Shown in pieces: positions 1 through 6,467 of a DNA stretch of 13,176 nucleotides. Location: positions 1 through 13,176 of the forward strand of contig JAUXHH010000026.1 in assembly GCA_030621655.1 (NCBI GenBank), read 5' to 3'. Position 1 is the first letter of the stretch; every line of letters starts with the position of its first letter. Below the pieces are notes generated by a model. The model was not told the origin of the DNA, did no database searches, and saw only the letters and a program-made list of their open reading frames with translations. Source of the stretch: Desulfobacterales bacterium (lineage in GTDB: Bacteria > Desulfobacterota > Desulfobulbia > Desulfobulbales > BM004). The position numbers were made by a program, and so were the translations under genes.

Positions 1-39
1 TACGAAGTCGGCACAATTGATTTGGAGATACAGGATTAG
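1..39 (+). CDS. possible 3' end of an upstream gene (partial)
   Basis: Frame 1 is open from the left edge to a TAG at 37-39, giving the residues YEVGTIDLEIQD. Frame 2 is also open, to 77-79, so the coding frame is not proven. The 53-bp gap to rplY would suit an operon, and prs is a common upstream neighbour of rplY, but these 12 residues do not look like the usual Prs C-terminus. I do not recognise the protein. Confidence 0.25.
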   Translation, partial: YEVGTIDLEIQD

Positions 40-92
40 AAGATTGCTGTTTTCAATCTTTCTGGTCATCTTTTTTTAAGGAGGAAATAAAA

Positions 93-764
93 ATGATACA
101 ACAGGATATGGCTGCCGCATTGCGACAGGATTTCGGTAAAGGGGCTACCCATCAATTGAGGCAAAGTGGATATGCACCCGCCATTCTCTACGGAGGTAAA
201 ATGGAGCCCATAGCACTCGCCATGGATGCAAAAACTCTGACTAGAGATCTTTTGAAGTTTCAAGGCCATAATGCTGTTGTGAGCCTCGATATTGAAGGCG
301 ATAAGAGCAAGAAAAAGCATTATGCATTGATTAAGGATATTCAGATAGACCCGATTACAGATGCTGTGCTGCATGTTGATTTTCTTGCAATTGGACTTGA
401 GAAGGAAATCGTCATGGAGGTTCCTGTTGCATATACCGGAACTGCCATAGGGGTTGACCTGGGTGGCATCCTGAACATTATGGCACATACTGTAAAGATT
501 AAAGGGCTGCCTTTAGACATTCTGGATGAGATTACTGTAGATGTTACTTCACTGGAATTAGGGCGCGCCGGTATTACGTGCGGCGATTTGGCAATACCGG
601 ATAATGTTACCCTTGAAGAAGAACTGGATAGGGCTTGTGTTGCAGTTATTGCACCAAAGGCTGAGGTAGAAGAGGAGATTGTGGAAGAAGAGGAAGGCGA
701 AGCTGAAGAAGGCGCCGAGGCAGCTCCTGAGGCTGAGGAATCTGCTGCTTCAACCGAGGAATGA
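93..764 (+). CDS. rplY: 50S ribosomal protein L25, CTC (general stress protein) form
   Basis: This 223-residue protein binds 5S rRNA in the large ribosomal subunit. Residues about 1-95 form the L25 domain; the stretch DIQIDPITDAVLHVDF is the typical signature before the second domain. Residues about 97-190 match the TL5/CTC beta domain that short enterobacterial L25 lacks. The last 33 residues (191-223) are an acidic tail with 17 Glu. The ATG at 93 has a strong Shine-Dalgarno site, AAGGAGG at 78-84, with 8 bases of spacing. An intrinsic terminator follows the stop, so rplY appears to end its transcription unit and pth would need its own start or read-through. Identification is secure; the function of the acidic tail is unknown to me. 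Confidence 0.95.
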   Translation: MIQQDMAAALRQDFGKGATHQLRQSGYAPAILYGGKMEPIALAMDAKTLTRDLLKFQGHNAVVSLDIEGDKSKKKHYALIKDIQIDPITDAVLHVDFLAIGLEKEIVMEVPVAYTGTAIGVDLGGILNIMAHTVKIKGLPLDILDEITVDVTSLELGRAGITCGDLAIPDNVTLEEELDRACVAVIAPKAEVEEEIVEEEEGEAEEGAEAAPEAEESAASTEE

Positions 765-798
765 TAATTCACGCATCCAGTCTTTAAATAACAGGTTT

Positions 799-834
799 GG
801 CCGGGAAACAGATATTCTCTTTCCCGGCCTTTTT
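799..834 (+). terminator. intrinsic terminator after rplY
   Basis: A perfect 10-bp stem pairs GGCCGGGAAA (799-808) with TTTCCCGGCC (820-829) around an 11-base loop. It is followed directly by a T run (830-834, then GTTT). It lies 35 bp after the rplY stop. Confidence 0.9.
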
Positions 835-904
835 GTTTAATAGCAGCCCGTTATTACATTTTTTTAAAAAGAATTAGTCAAATTGGCAACAGGACACTTT
901 TGCA

Positions 905-1471
905 ATGTACTTAATTGTCGGCCTCGGTAATCCAGGACTTCAGTATGCTGACACCAGGCATAATGTCGGTTTCATGCTTTTGGATTATCTTGCCCAAGGC
1001 ATCAATGTGTCTTTCACAGAATCCAAATGGAAGGCTTTAATAGCTAAAACCATTATCTGGGATGAGTCTGTCGTCTTGCTCAAGCCTGAAACGTTTATGA
1101 ATGCCAGTGGCACTGCCGTGGCTGCAGTTGCACAGTATTACAAACTGTCAACCGATAATATAATTGTCATTCATGATGATCTGGATATACCACTTGGCCG
1201 GATAAAAATAGTATCAGGTGGTGGAGCTGGTGGTCACAAAGGAGTCCGCTCAAGTATTGAACATCTTGGCACCAGGAATTTTTCACGCGTAAAAATTGGT
1301 ATAGGACGACCTGCAGCTTCAATTCCCCCTGAAAAATATGTATTAGCCAGGTTCGGACCTGATGAGCATGAGGTGATCGAGCAGAGGATGGCAGTTGTGG
1401 TTGAAGGAATAAAAATTTTAGTGCAGCAGGGAATTTCGGCAGCTATGAATGCAGTGAACCAGAAAGAATAG
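905..1471 (+). CDS. pth: peptidyl-tRNA hydrolase
   Basis: Pth hydrolyses peptidyl-tRNA released from stalled ribosomes and so recycles tRNA; it is a cytosolic monomer of about 190 residues, and this one has 188. Visible family motifs are VGLGNPG (5-11, with N9), TRHNVGF with the catalytic His19, PETFMNASG with N66, IHDDLDIPLG with the catalytic Asp91, and GGGAGGHKGVRS (105-116). In the last motif the position that is Asn114 in the E. coli enzyme is Lys112 here. The ATG at 905 is preceded by AGGA at 891-894. The rplY-pth order is widespread in bacteria, but the terminator at 799-834 separates them here and I see no strong promoter between. Confidence 0.96.
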   Translation: MYLIVGLGNPGLQYADTRHNVGFMLLDYLAQGINVSFTESKWKALIAKTIIWDESVVLLKPETFMNASGTAVAAVAQYYKLSTDNIIVIHDDLDIPLGRIKIVSGGGAGGHKGVRSSIEHLGTRNFSRVKIGIGRPAASIPPEKYVLARFGPDEHEVIEQRMAVVVEGIKILVQQGISAAMNAVNQKE

Positions 1472-1534
1472 CGCCTTATTTATTCTGTGAATTATCAGCA
1501 AAACCCTTCCGGGCATTGAATAAAAAAGCAGAAT

Positions 1535-1563
1535 TTGAGTTTTGGGGAAAATTATGTTATACT
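1535..1563 (+). promoter_or_regulatory. sigma70-type promoter for carD
   Basis: TTGAGT (1535-1540) and TATACT (1558-1563) are separated by exactly 17 bases. This predicts a transcript start near 1570 and a leader of about 100 bases. The leader contains a small hairpin, ACCAG (1593-1597) with CTGGT (1604-1608). This is the best promoter match on the plus strand of the window. Confidence 0.7.
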
Positions 1564-1660
1564 GTTTTTTTAATTGTCTGTTTTGAGAAGATACCAGTAT
1601 TCCCTGGTGTATTATAAGTTTGGTGCTTTTCTGTTAGGAAATGCATCATAATTTTATAAG

Positions 1661-1666
1661 AAGGAG
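1661..1666 (+). promoter_or_regulatory. ribosome binding site fixing the carD start
   Basis: AAGGAG at 1661-1666 sits 7 bases before GTG 1674. The alternative in-frame ATG at 1641 has only AGGA at 1637-1640, directly adjoining it and too close to act as a Shine-Dalgarno site. Confidence 0.75.
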
Positions 1667-1673
1667 AGAAATT

Positions 1674-2153
1674 GTGTTTGATGTAGGACAAATGGCAGTT
1701 TATCCAGCTCATGGCGTAGGTGTGATCGAGTCAATTGAGCACAGAAAGGTCGGCGAATTAGAACAGTCTTTTTATGTTATGAAGATACTGAATAATAATA
1801 TGGTTATCATGATACCGACAGCCACAAGTAAAAATGTAGGCCTGCGCTGCATAATTTCCCCTAAAGAGGTAAATGAGGTTTTTGATATTTTAGAGGAAAA
1901 GGATGTTGTGATTGGTGCCCAGACCTGGAATCGTCGTTATCGGGAGTATATGGAAAAAATAAAAACCGGGTCTGTTTTCGAAGTGGCTTCAGTTTTACGG
2001 GATCTCTACCTGCTCCAGGAAGATAAAGATTTGTCTTATGGAGAAAGAAAAATGATGGATACTGCCAAAGGCCTTCTGGTAAAGGAACTTTCCATCGCTA
2101 ATGAGATTGATGAGTGTAAGGTCGAAGAGAAGATTGAGCAAATTTTTTCATAA
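1674..2153 (+). CDS. carD: CarD/CdnL-family RNA polymerase-binding transcription regulator
   Basis: CdnL/CarD proteins bind the RNA polymerase beta subunit and stabilise the open complex, notably at rRNA promoters. From the GTG start the protein has 159 residues, typical of CdnL. Residues about 1-60 form the polymerase-interaction Tudor-like domain, opening VFDVGQMAVYPAHGVG. The C-terminal helical DNA-binding part holds W85 in TWNRRYR, the position of the Trp that wedges into promoter DNA in studied homologues, and the conserved LSYGERKM (120-127). I chose GTG 1674 over ATG 1641 because of the good Shine-Dalgarno site and because family members begin within a few residues of the VGxxAVYPxHGVG motif. 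It appears monocistronic, with its own promoter upstream and a hairpin downstream. Confidence 0.9.
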   Translation: MFDVGQMAVYPAHGVGVIESIEHRKVGELEQSFYVMKILNNNMVIMIPTATSKNVGLRCIISPKEVNEVFDILEEKDVVIGAQTWNRRYREYMEKIKTGSVFEVASVLRDLYLLQEDKDLSYGERKMMDTAKGLLVKELSIANEIDECKVEEKIEQIFS

Positions 2154-2480
2154 AATTTTAAACCCAGCCATTGCGTTAGTATTCTTCCTGATTCTCAGTA
2201 GTAGAGATTGATCTAAGAAATTATAATACAGGAAATAATTCGATATTCCGGCAACCCGTTTTTCCGAAACACGGGTTGCCGGAAAGTATTTAGTAATTAC
2301 CCCTAACTAAAAAGTATCTCTTTTCCTCCGGGAAGTATTTCAGAATAGTGGATTTGCTGTAAGTTGTTCTACCTATGTTGTACACATGTTAGTTTCATGT
2401 ATCTCCTAAGGTAATGAAAAACACTTATATATACCTGGCAAGTTCAGTCCCCATATAATTATCATTTCATTTTCATAAAC
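2154..2480 (+). other. intergenic region carD to rluD (327 bp)
   Basis: No credible gene is visible. The stretch holds the perfect hairpin at 2246-2284 listed separately, then AT-rich sequence. A weak promoter-like pair, TTGTAC and TATCTC with a 16-base spacer, falls at about 2379-2406, but I do not rely on it. The region just before the rluD ATG (about 2455-2480) lacks a clear Shine-Dalgarno site. Confidence 0.6.
2246..2284 (+). repeat. 14-bp perfect inverted repeat (hairpin) downstream of carD
   Basis: TTCCGGCAACCCGT (2246-2259) is exactly complementary to ACGGGTTGCCGGAA (2271-2284), with an 11-base loop. The stem is GC-rich and stable, but neither side has a T run, so it does not meet the classical intrinsic-terminator pattern. 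It could end or protect the carD mRNA 3' end, act as a protein-binding site, or belong to a dispersed repeat family. Confidence 0.85.
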
Positions 2481-3464
2481 ATGGTAGAACCTGATCACGA
2501 ATCAGAGCATCAATTAGACCAGAGAGAATTATTCGAGTTTGCAGTTCCAAAGGAGAGGGAAGGGCAAAGGCTGGATCATTTCCTCGTTGCAATGTTACCT
2601 GATTTGAGCCGAAGTCGTATAAGTAATCTGATACGCGCCGGATTCATCCTTGTAAGCGGCACTTCAAGCAAAGCAGCAAGTCGACTTAAAAATGGTGACC
2701 TTATAAAGGTGACTCTCCCGCCACCGGAACCATTGGAGATCAAGCCGGAGAAGGTCGATTTTTCTATCCTGTATGAGGATGAGCATCTCCTGATAATTGC
2801 TAAACCCCCCGGGATTGTAGTGCATCCTGGCTGTGGTCATAAAGAGGGTACTCTCGTTCATGGTCTTCTCGCCCACTGTGAGAATCTTTCAGGCATAAGC
2901 GGGGTTGAACGACCCGGTATCGTCCACCGCCTTGATAAAGATACTTCCGGGGTAATGGTTATTGCCAAAAATGATAGATCCCATCATGGTCTGGTTGAGC
3001 TTTTTAAGTCACGCCAGGTGAAAAAAGTGTATCACGCCATTATAGTCGGGCGGCCAGAAATACGAAAAGGTTGTGTTTCCCAACTTATTGGTCGGCATCG
3101 AAGCAATAGGAGAAAGATGGCCGTGCTTGAGCATGGCGGAAGAGATGCGGTTACGTGTTGGACTGTTTTAGAAGAACTTCCATATAATATGACGTATATT
3201 GAAGTAAGGCCGGAGACAGGGCGCACACACCAGATAAGGGTGCATATGGCCTTTTTGGGACATCCTGTGGCAGGAGATGAATTGTATGGCGGCAAACAAC
3301 TGAAGGCACCAAAAGAGAAGGTTGCTGTCAATCGGCAATGTTTGCACGCCTACAGTCTGTCGTTTCAGCACCCGGTTACCGACGAACCTATGGAGTATGT
3401 CTCTCCTGTATGGCCTGATATGCAGGCAATACTTGAGAATATTCGGCAACTTAATAATCAATAG
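2481..3464 (+). CDS. rluD: RluA-family 23S rRNA pseudouridine synthase (RluD-like)
   Basis: This 327-residue protein converts uridines of rRNA to pseudouridine; RluD itself acts on 23S rRNA helix 69 (E. coli numbering 1911, 1915, 1917). Residues about 25-80 form an S4 RNA-binding domain (GQRLDHFLVAMLPDLSRSRI). Residues about 95-320 form the catalytic domain, with PGIVVHPG (109-116), GIVHRLDKDTSG carrying the catalytic Asp152, and RPETGRTHQIRVH (243-255). The length and the S4 domain match RluD rather than the short RluA, but the exact target cannot be read from the sequence. The ATG at 2481 has no obvious ribosome binding site, so the first 20 residues are uncertain. coaE follows after 45 bp, possibly in the same transcript. 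Confidence 0.88.
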   Translation: MVEPDHESEHQLDQRELFEFAVPKEREGQRLDHFLVAMLPDLSRSRISNLIRAGFILVSGTSSKAASRLKNGDLIKVTLPPPEPLEIKPEKVDFSILYEDEHLLIIAKPPGIVVHPGCGHKEGTLVHGLLAHCENLSGISGVERPGIVHRLDKDTSGVMVIAKNDRSHHGLVELFKSRQVKKVYHAIIVGRPEIRKGCVSQLIGRHRSNRRKMAVLEHGGRDAVTCWTVLEELPYNMTYIEVRPETGRTHQIRVHMAFLGHPVAGDELYGGKQLKAPKEKVAVNRQCLHAYSLSFQHPVTDEPMEYVSPVWPDMQAILENIRQLNNQ

Positions 3465-3509
3465 AAAAGTTTCACACGGGCAATAAATCATGATGCTGCG
3501 GGTTGTACT

Positions 3510-4151
3510 GTGAACAGGAAAATTGGTCTGACCGGTGGGATTGCATCAGGGAAGAGTAGTGTGTCTAAAATGCTTTCCGGGTTATTGGGGTGTGAACATA
3601 TCGATGCAGATGAGATCTGCCGCCGGTTGCTGGAGCCAAACGAAGAGGGGTGGCATGAATTTACCAGGGTGTTCGGTTCAGTATATCTGTCTGAGGATGG
3701 GGCCATAGACAGACCCCGTTTGCGTAATGATCTATTTGACAGTGAGCAGTTTCGCCGGAAGGTAAATGGCATAATCCATCCCATAGTCAAGAGGGTTGTG
3801 CTTTCCAGAATGAATCAGATTGTTGAATCCGGTTCCGGTTTGAAAGTGGTCGTTGAGGTTCCTCTTCTTTATGAAGCCCACTGGGAAGATCTCTTTGATA
3901 CTGTTATTGTGGTTAATGCTGATTATGAAACGTGCTTGAAGCGTTTGATGGATCGCGATGGTTTAGAAAAGGCAGCGGCTGCAAAAGAGTTGCAAAGCCA
4001 GTGGCCTTTGGCTGAAAAGGTGATGAAGGCGGATCACGTTATTGATAACAGCGGCCTGCTGCTAGATACAAACAGCCAGGTGAAACACCTTGCGGAATTG
4101 TTAAAAAATAATGGAATGGGGGACTGGAAAAAGCTTGACAGTAAAAAGTGA
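3510..4151 (+). CDS. coaE: dephospho-CoA kinase
   Basis: CoaE phosphorylates the ribose 3'-hydroxyl of dephospho-CoA with ATP, the last step of coenzyme A synthesis. The 213 residues fit the family. Visible features are the P-loop GGIASGKS (9-16), HIDADEICR (30-38) with the acidic residues expected at the active site, the substrate-lid region ending NGIIHPIV (86-93), VEVPLLYE (115-122), and DHVIDNSG (175-182) near the C-terminus. The start is GTG at 3510, the only position that places the P-loop at the usual distance from the N-terminus; the Shine-Dalgarno match is poor. It lies 45 bp after rluD on the same strand, so co-transcription is likely. No terminator follows. Confidence 0.93.
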   Translation: MNRKIGLTGGIASGKSSVSKMLSGLLGCEHIDADEICRRLLEPNEEGWHEFTRVFGSVYLSEDGAIDRPRLRNDLFDSEQFRRKVNGIIHPIVKRVVLSRMNQIVESGSGLKVVVEVPLLYEAHWEDLFDTVIVVNADYETCLKRLMDRDGLEKAAAAKELQSQWPLAEKVMKADHVIDNSGLLLDTNSQVKHLAELLKNNGMGDWKKLDSKK

Positions 4152-4278
4152 GGTGTTATAGAAGGTAATATCCTATTGAAGTTTCAATAAATGCCCCCGC
4201 CTTTGCTGGCTGTTACTCCTTAAAGAGAGAAAGAGATCATAATCTCATAAAATATTAGAAAACATCCCCTTCTTTAAT

Positions 4279-4308
4279 CTGTCAACTGTCACATGATATT
4301 TTTATAAT
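4279..4308 (+). promoter_or_regulatory. candidate promoter for rho
   Basis: A perfect TATAAT at 4303-4308 is preceded, 18 bases away, by CTGTCA (4279-4284, 4 of 6 matches to TTGACA). It would give a rho leader of about 290 bases. The region is AT-rich, so a chance match is possible. Confidence 0.45.
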
Positions 4309-4417
4309 AGAAAAAGTCCCAGCCATTTCTTTCACTGAAATAGCTGTGAAAAATTTAGTAAATTATTATCGACCCTATTGTATTGCTCAAATAATATAAA
4401 AACTCAATTAAATGAAA

Positions 4418-4439
4418 AAAGTGCAATGCCATGCACTTT
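4418..4439 (+). repeat. rho leader hairpin A
   Basis: AAAGTGCA (4418-4425) pairs perfectly with TGCACTTT (4432-4439) around a 6-base loop. No T run follows. Confidence 0.6.
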
Positions 4440-4454
4440 AAGGACATTGTTGTT

Positions 4455-4489
4455 CCTGACCTGCATCTCATGCAGTTATACCCCTCAGG
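4455..4489 (+). repeat. rho leader hairpin B (two-part stem)
   Basis: An inner stem CTGCAT (4461-4466) with ATGCAG (4470-4475) is enclosed by outer arms CCTGA (4455-4459) and TCAGG (4485-4489). Both parts pair perfectly, which suggests a structured RNA element rather than a simple terminator. Confidence 0.5.
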
Positions 4490-4549
4490 TAAGTACTCTG
4501 GAAATCCGGCTACGAATTAATCTAAATATATAGAGTTCAAATAAAGTGG

Positions 4550-4574
4550 ATGCAATCAGCATGAATGATTGCAT
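4550..4574 (+). promoter_or_regulatory. rho leader hairpin C just before the ribosome binding site
   Basis: ATGCAATCA (4550-4558) pairs perfectly with TGATTGCAT (4566-4574) around a 7-base loop. It ends 14 bases before the rho Shine-Dalgarno site (AAAGGA, 4589-4594). It is well placed to influence translation of rho; the regulatory role is inference. Confidence 0.55.
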
Positions 4575-4603
4575 GGAAGAAAAAAACGAAAGGAAATTGA
4601 TGT

Positions 4604-5866
4604 ATGGATTTAGTTGAATTAAAAAAAATTAAAATTAATGAACTGACCAAACTTGCCCGGAAATATAAGGTGGAAGGCATTAGCGGAATGCGTAAGCAGG
4701 AGCTGATTTTTGCCATTCTTCAAGCAAAAGCCAACCAGGCAAAAGATGAAAAGAATGGCATGGTAACCGGGCGAGGTGTGCTTGAAATCCTGCCTGACGG
4801 TTTTGGTTTCTTGAGATCTCCAGCCTATAACTATCTTCCCGGTCCAGATGATATTTATGTCTCACCTTCACAGATACGCAGGCTAACCTTACGTACAGGC
4901 GATACTGTTGAAGGCCATGTTCGTTCTCCAAAGGACAGCGAGCGCTATTTTGCTTTACTGAAAGTAAAAAGTATTAATTTTGAGGCGCCGGAGAAAGCCA
5001 AAGACAAAACCCTGTTCTCAAACCTGACACCTCTGTTTCCAAACGAAAAAATAAACTTAGAAGCAAAAAAAGATGAATTTTCGACCCGTATAATGGATGT
5101 CATGTCGCCAATCGGCAAGGGGCAGAGAGGTTTGATAGTTTCTCCGCCAAGGACAGGAAAGACAGTACTGTTGCAGAAAATTGCCAATAGTATTGTTAAA
5201 AACCACAAGGAAATTGTTCTTATAGTACTCTTGATTGATGAACGGCCTGAAGAGGTTACGGATATGTCGAGAAACGTCGATGCCGAGGTTGTAAGTTCTA
5301 CCTTTGATGAACCGCCCCAGAGACATATACAGGTCGCAGAGATGGTAATTCAGAAGGCAAAAAGGCTGGTGGAGCATAAAAAAGATGTTGTTATTCTGCT
5401 GGACAGTATTACCCGGTTGGCTCGGGCCTATAATACAGTAACCCCGTCAAGCGGCCGGATTTTATCCGGCGGTGTTGAAGCCACCGCTTTACATAGACCA
5501 AAAAGATTTTTCGGTGCAGCAAGAAATATTGAAGAAGGGGGAAGTTTGACAATTATTGCTACTGCCCTGGTTGAAACCGGAAGCAGGATGGATGAAGTTA
5601 TTTTCGAGGAGTTCAAGGGAACGGGCAACATGGAACTTATGCTCGACCGTAAAATGGCGGATAGAAGAATTTTCCCTGCTATTGATATGAATAAATCCGG
5701 CACCCGGAAAGAGGATTTACTGTTAGAAGCAGAGGAACTCAACAGAATCTGGATTTTGCGTAAGCTTCTTTCTTCATTAAATCCCGGAGATGCCATGGAA
5801 TTCCTGCTTGATAAGATGAAGGCAACAAAAACAAATGCAGAGTTTTTTCAATCAATGAACAGATAA
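4604..5866 (+). CDS. rho: transcription termination factor Rho
   Basis: Rho is a hexameric RNA-dependent ATPase that loads on nascent RNA and dissociates the transcription complex. The 420 residues match the compact form without an inserted N-terminal domain (E. coli 419). Order: Rho N-terminal helical domain (about 3-42), cold-shock-like RNA-binding domain (about 55-120, with DGFGFLRSP), and ATPase core (about 155-395). Walker A is PPRTGKT (181-187), Walker B runs to ILLD (264-267), the Q loop region is PSSGRILSGG (281-290) and the R loop is FKGTGN (337-342). The residues that bind bicyclomycin in E. coli (DER, S266, R269, K336, G337) are all present at +2 (212-214, S268, R271, K338, G339). 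The ATG at 4604 has AAAGGA at 4589-4594. A long structured leader precedes it, and rho is autoregulated in several bacteria. Confidence 0.97.
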   Translation: MDLVELKKIKINELTKLARKYKVEGISGMRKQELIFAILQAKANQAKDEKNGMVTGRGVLEILPDGFGFLRSPAYNYLPGPDDIYVSPSQIRRLTLRTGDTVEGHVRSPKDSERYFALLKVKSINFEAPEKAKDKTLFSNLTPLFPNEKINLEAKKDEFSTRIMDVMSPIGKGQRGLIVSPPRTGKTVLLQKIANSIVKNHKEIVLIVLLIDERPEEVTDMSRNVDAEVVSSTFDEPPQRHIQVAEMVIQKAKRLVEHKKDVVILLDSITRLARAYNTVTPSSGRILSGGVEATALHRPKRFFGAARNIEEGGSLTIIATALVETGSRMDEVIFEEFKGTGNMELMLDRKMADRRIFPAIDMNKSGTRKEDLLLEAEELNRIWILRKLLSSLNPGDAMEFLLDKMKATKTNAEFFQSMNR

Positions 5867-5954
5867 CTGCATTTTCGTATAGTGTAGATGAAAAAATATG
5901 CTGAACTGTTCGTGAGAAACCCGGGCTAACTGTTTCAGATTCTGTTATTACCGC

Positions 5955-5982
5955 TTGCAATAATAATATATTTATATATAGT
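5955..5982 (+). promoter_or_regulatory. candidate promoter for rpmE
   Basis: TTGCAA (5955-5960) and TATAGT (5977-5982) lie 16 bases apart in AT-rich sequence between rho and rpmE. The predicted transcript start is near 5989, giving a leader of about 135 bases. Confidence 0.45.
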
Positions 5983-5989
5983 ATGCTGT

Positions 5990-6026
5990 TTCCATCCGTC
6001 CGAATAAATTAATGTTTTGGATGGGA
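5990..6026 (+). promoter_or_regulatory. hairpin at the predicted 5' end of the rpmE leader
   Basis: CCATCC (5992-5997) pairs with GGATGG (6019-6024). A U-G pair and a U-A pair can extend the stem outward, making about 8 pairs around a 21-base loop. It would sit at the very 5' end of a transcript from the promoter at 5955-5982. L31 genes in other phyla have autoregulatory leaders; whether this is one is inference. Confidence 0.35.
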
Positions 6027-6125
6027 TCATTATGAAATTAACCTGTTGCATATAATTAATAATCCAGGCCGTTTAGATTAAGCGGCATTGCCATTTGAAG
6101 TAGATAATTTACTGGAGGAAAGGTA

Positions 6126-6350
6126 ATGAAAAAAGATATCCATCCCGAGTACCACAAGATCAAAGCACAATGTGCGTGCGGCAATGAAGTTGAGCTCGGA
6201 TCAGTAAGCTCTGAAATGAAGGTTGAGATTTGTTCCGCCTGTCATCCTTTTTTTACGGGGAAACAAAGATTGGTTGACTCTGCCGGCAGGGTTGAAAAAT
6301 TTATGAAAAAGTATGCTGATCATCTGAAAAAAAATTCAACTTCAGCTTAG
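6126..6350 (+). CDS. rpmE: 50S ribosomal protein L31, zinc-binding form
   Basis: L31 is a small protein bridging the ribosomal subunits. The 74 residues start MKKDIHPEYH, and all four zinc-ligand cysteines are present: C16 and C18 (CAC) and C36 and C39 (CSAC). This makes it the zinc-containing (C+) paralogue rather than the zinc-free form induced under zinc limitation. The core HPFFTGKQRLVDSAGRVEKF is highly conserved. The ATG at 6126 has GGAGG at 6114-6118. It sits between rho and prfA, a frequent order, with its own promoter candidate and a strong terminator just after it, so it may be transcribed alone. Confidence 0.96.
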   Translation: MKKDIHPEYHKIKAQCACGNEVELGSVSSEMKVEICSACHPFFTGKQRLVDSAGRVEKFMKKYADHLKKNSTSA

Positions 6351-6369
6351 CGTTTTTAACAGTATTTCC

Positions 6370-6410
6370 ACAGGGGACCTCCGATGCCGGAGTGTCCCCT
6401 GTTTTCGTTT
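6370..6410 (+). terminator. intrinsic terminator after rpmE
   Basis: ACAGGGGAC (6370-6378) and CTCCG (6379-6383) pair with CGGAG (6388-6392) and GTCCCCTGT (6394-6402), leaving a single bulged T at 6393 and a 4-base loop. TTTT follows at 6402-6405, then CGTTT. The 14-bp stem makes this a strong terminator 20 bp after the rpmE stop. Confidence 0.88.
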
Positions 6411-6467
6411 GTTGCTTATGAAAGCTTTTAATCCAGCACACTATAAAATTTAACTGTCCATAAAACG

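Larger units (their letters stand above)
4152..4603 (+). other. 452-bp non-coding region, probably including the rho leader
   Basis: No protein gene of convincing size is visible. The first 125 bp hold only short inverted repeats, such as ATTGAA/TTCAAT at 4175-4188. From the candidate promoter at 4279-4308 onward there is a run of hairpin-forming sequences at 4321-4345 (8 of 9 pairs), 4418-4439, 4455-4489 and 4550-4574. None is followed by a T run. Downstream comes a short ORF (4561-4617) that overlaps the rho start. The pattern suggests a structured 5' leader of nearly 300 bases. Confidence 0.6.

Noticed and set aside
341..772. 143-residue minus-strand ORF rich in Ser and Ala
   Set aside because: It is the antisense image of rplY; the Ser/Ala-rich stretch mirrors the GAA/GAG codons of the acidic tail. 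No ribosome binding site or family resemblance.
2414..2458. 14-codon ORF upstream of rluD
   Set aside because: The ribosome binding site-like AAGG is only a couple of bases from the ATG and the peptide is too short to judge; it looks like chance in AT-rich DNA.
3490..3513. 7-codon ORF whose TGA overlaps the coaE GTG start
   Set aside because: GTG followed by A always yields this TGA, the ORF is very short and it has no ribosome binding site, so coupling is not supported.
5912..5932. GAAAC/GTTTC inverted repeat after rho as a terminator
   Set aside because: Five base pairs with an 11-base loop and no T run; too weak to call.
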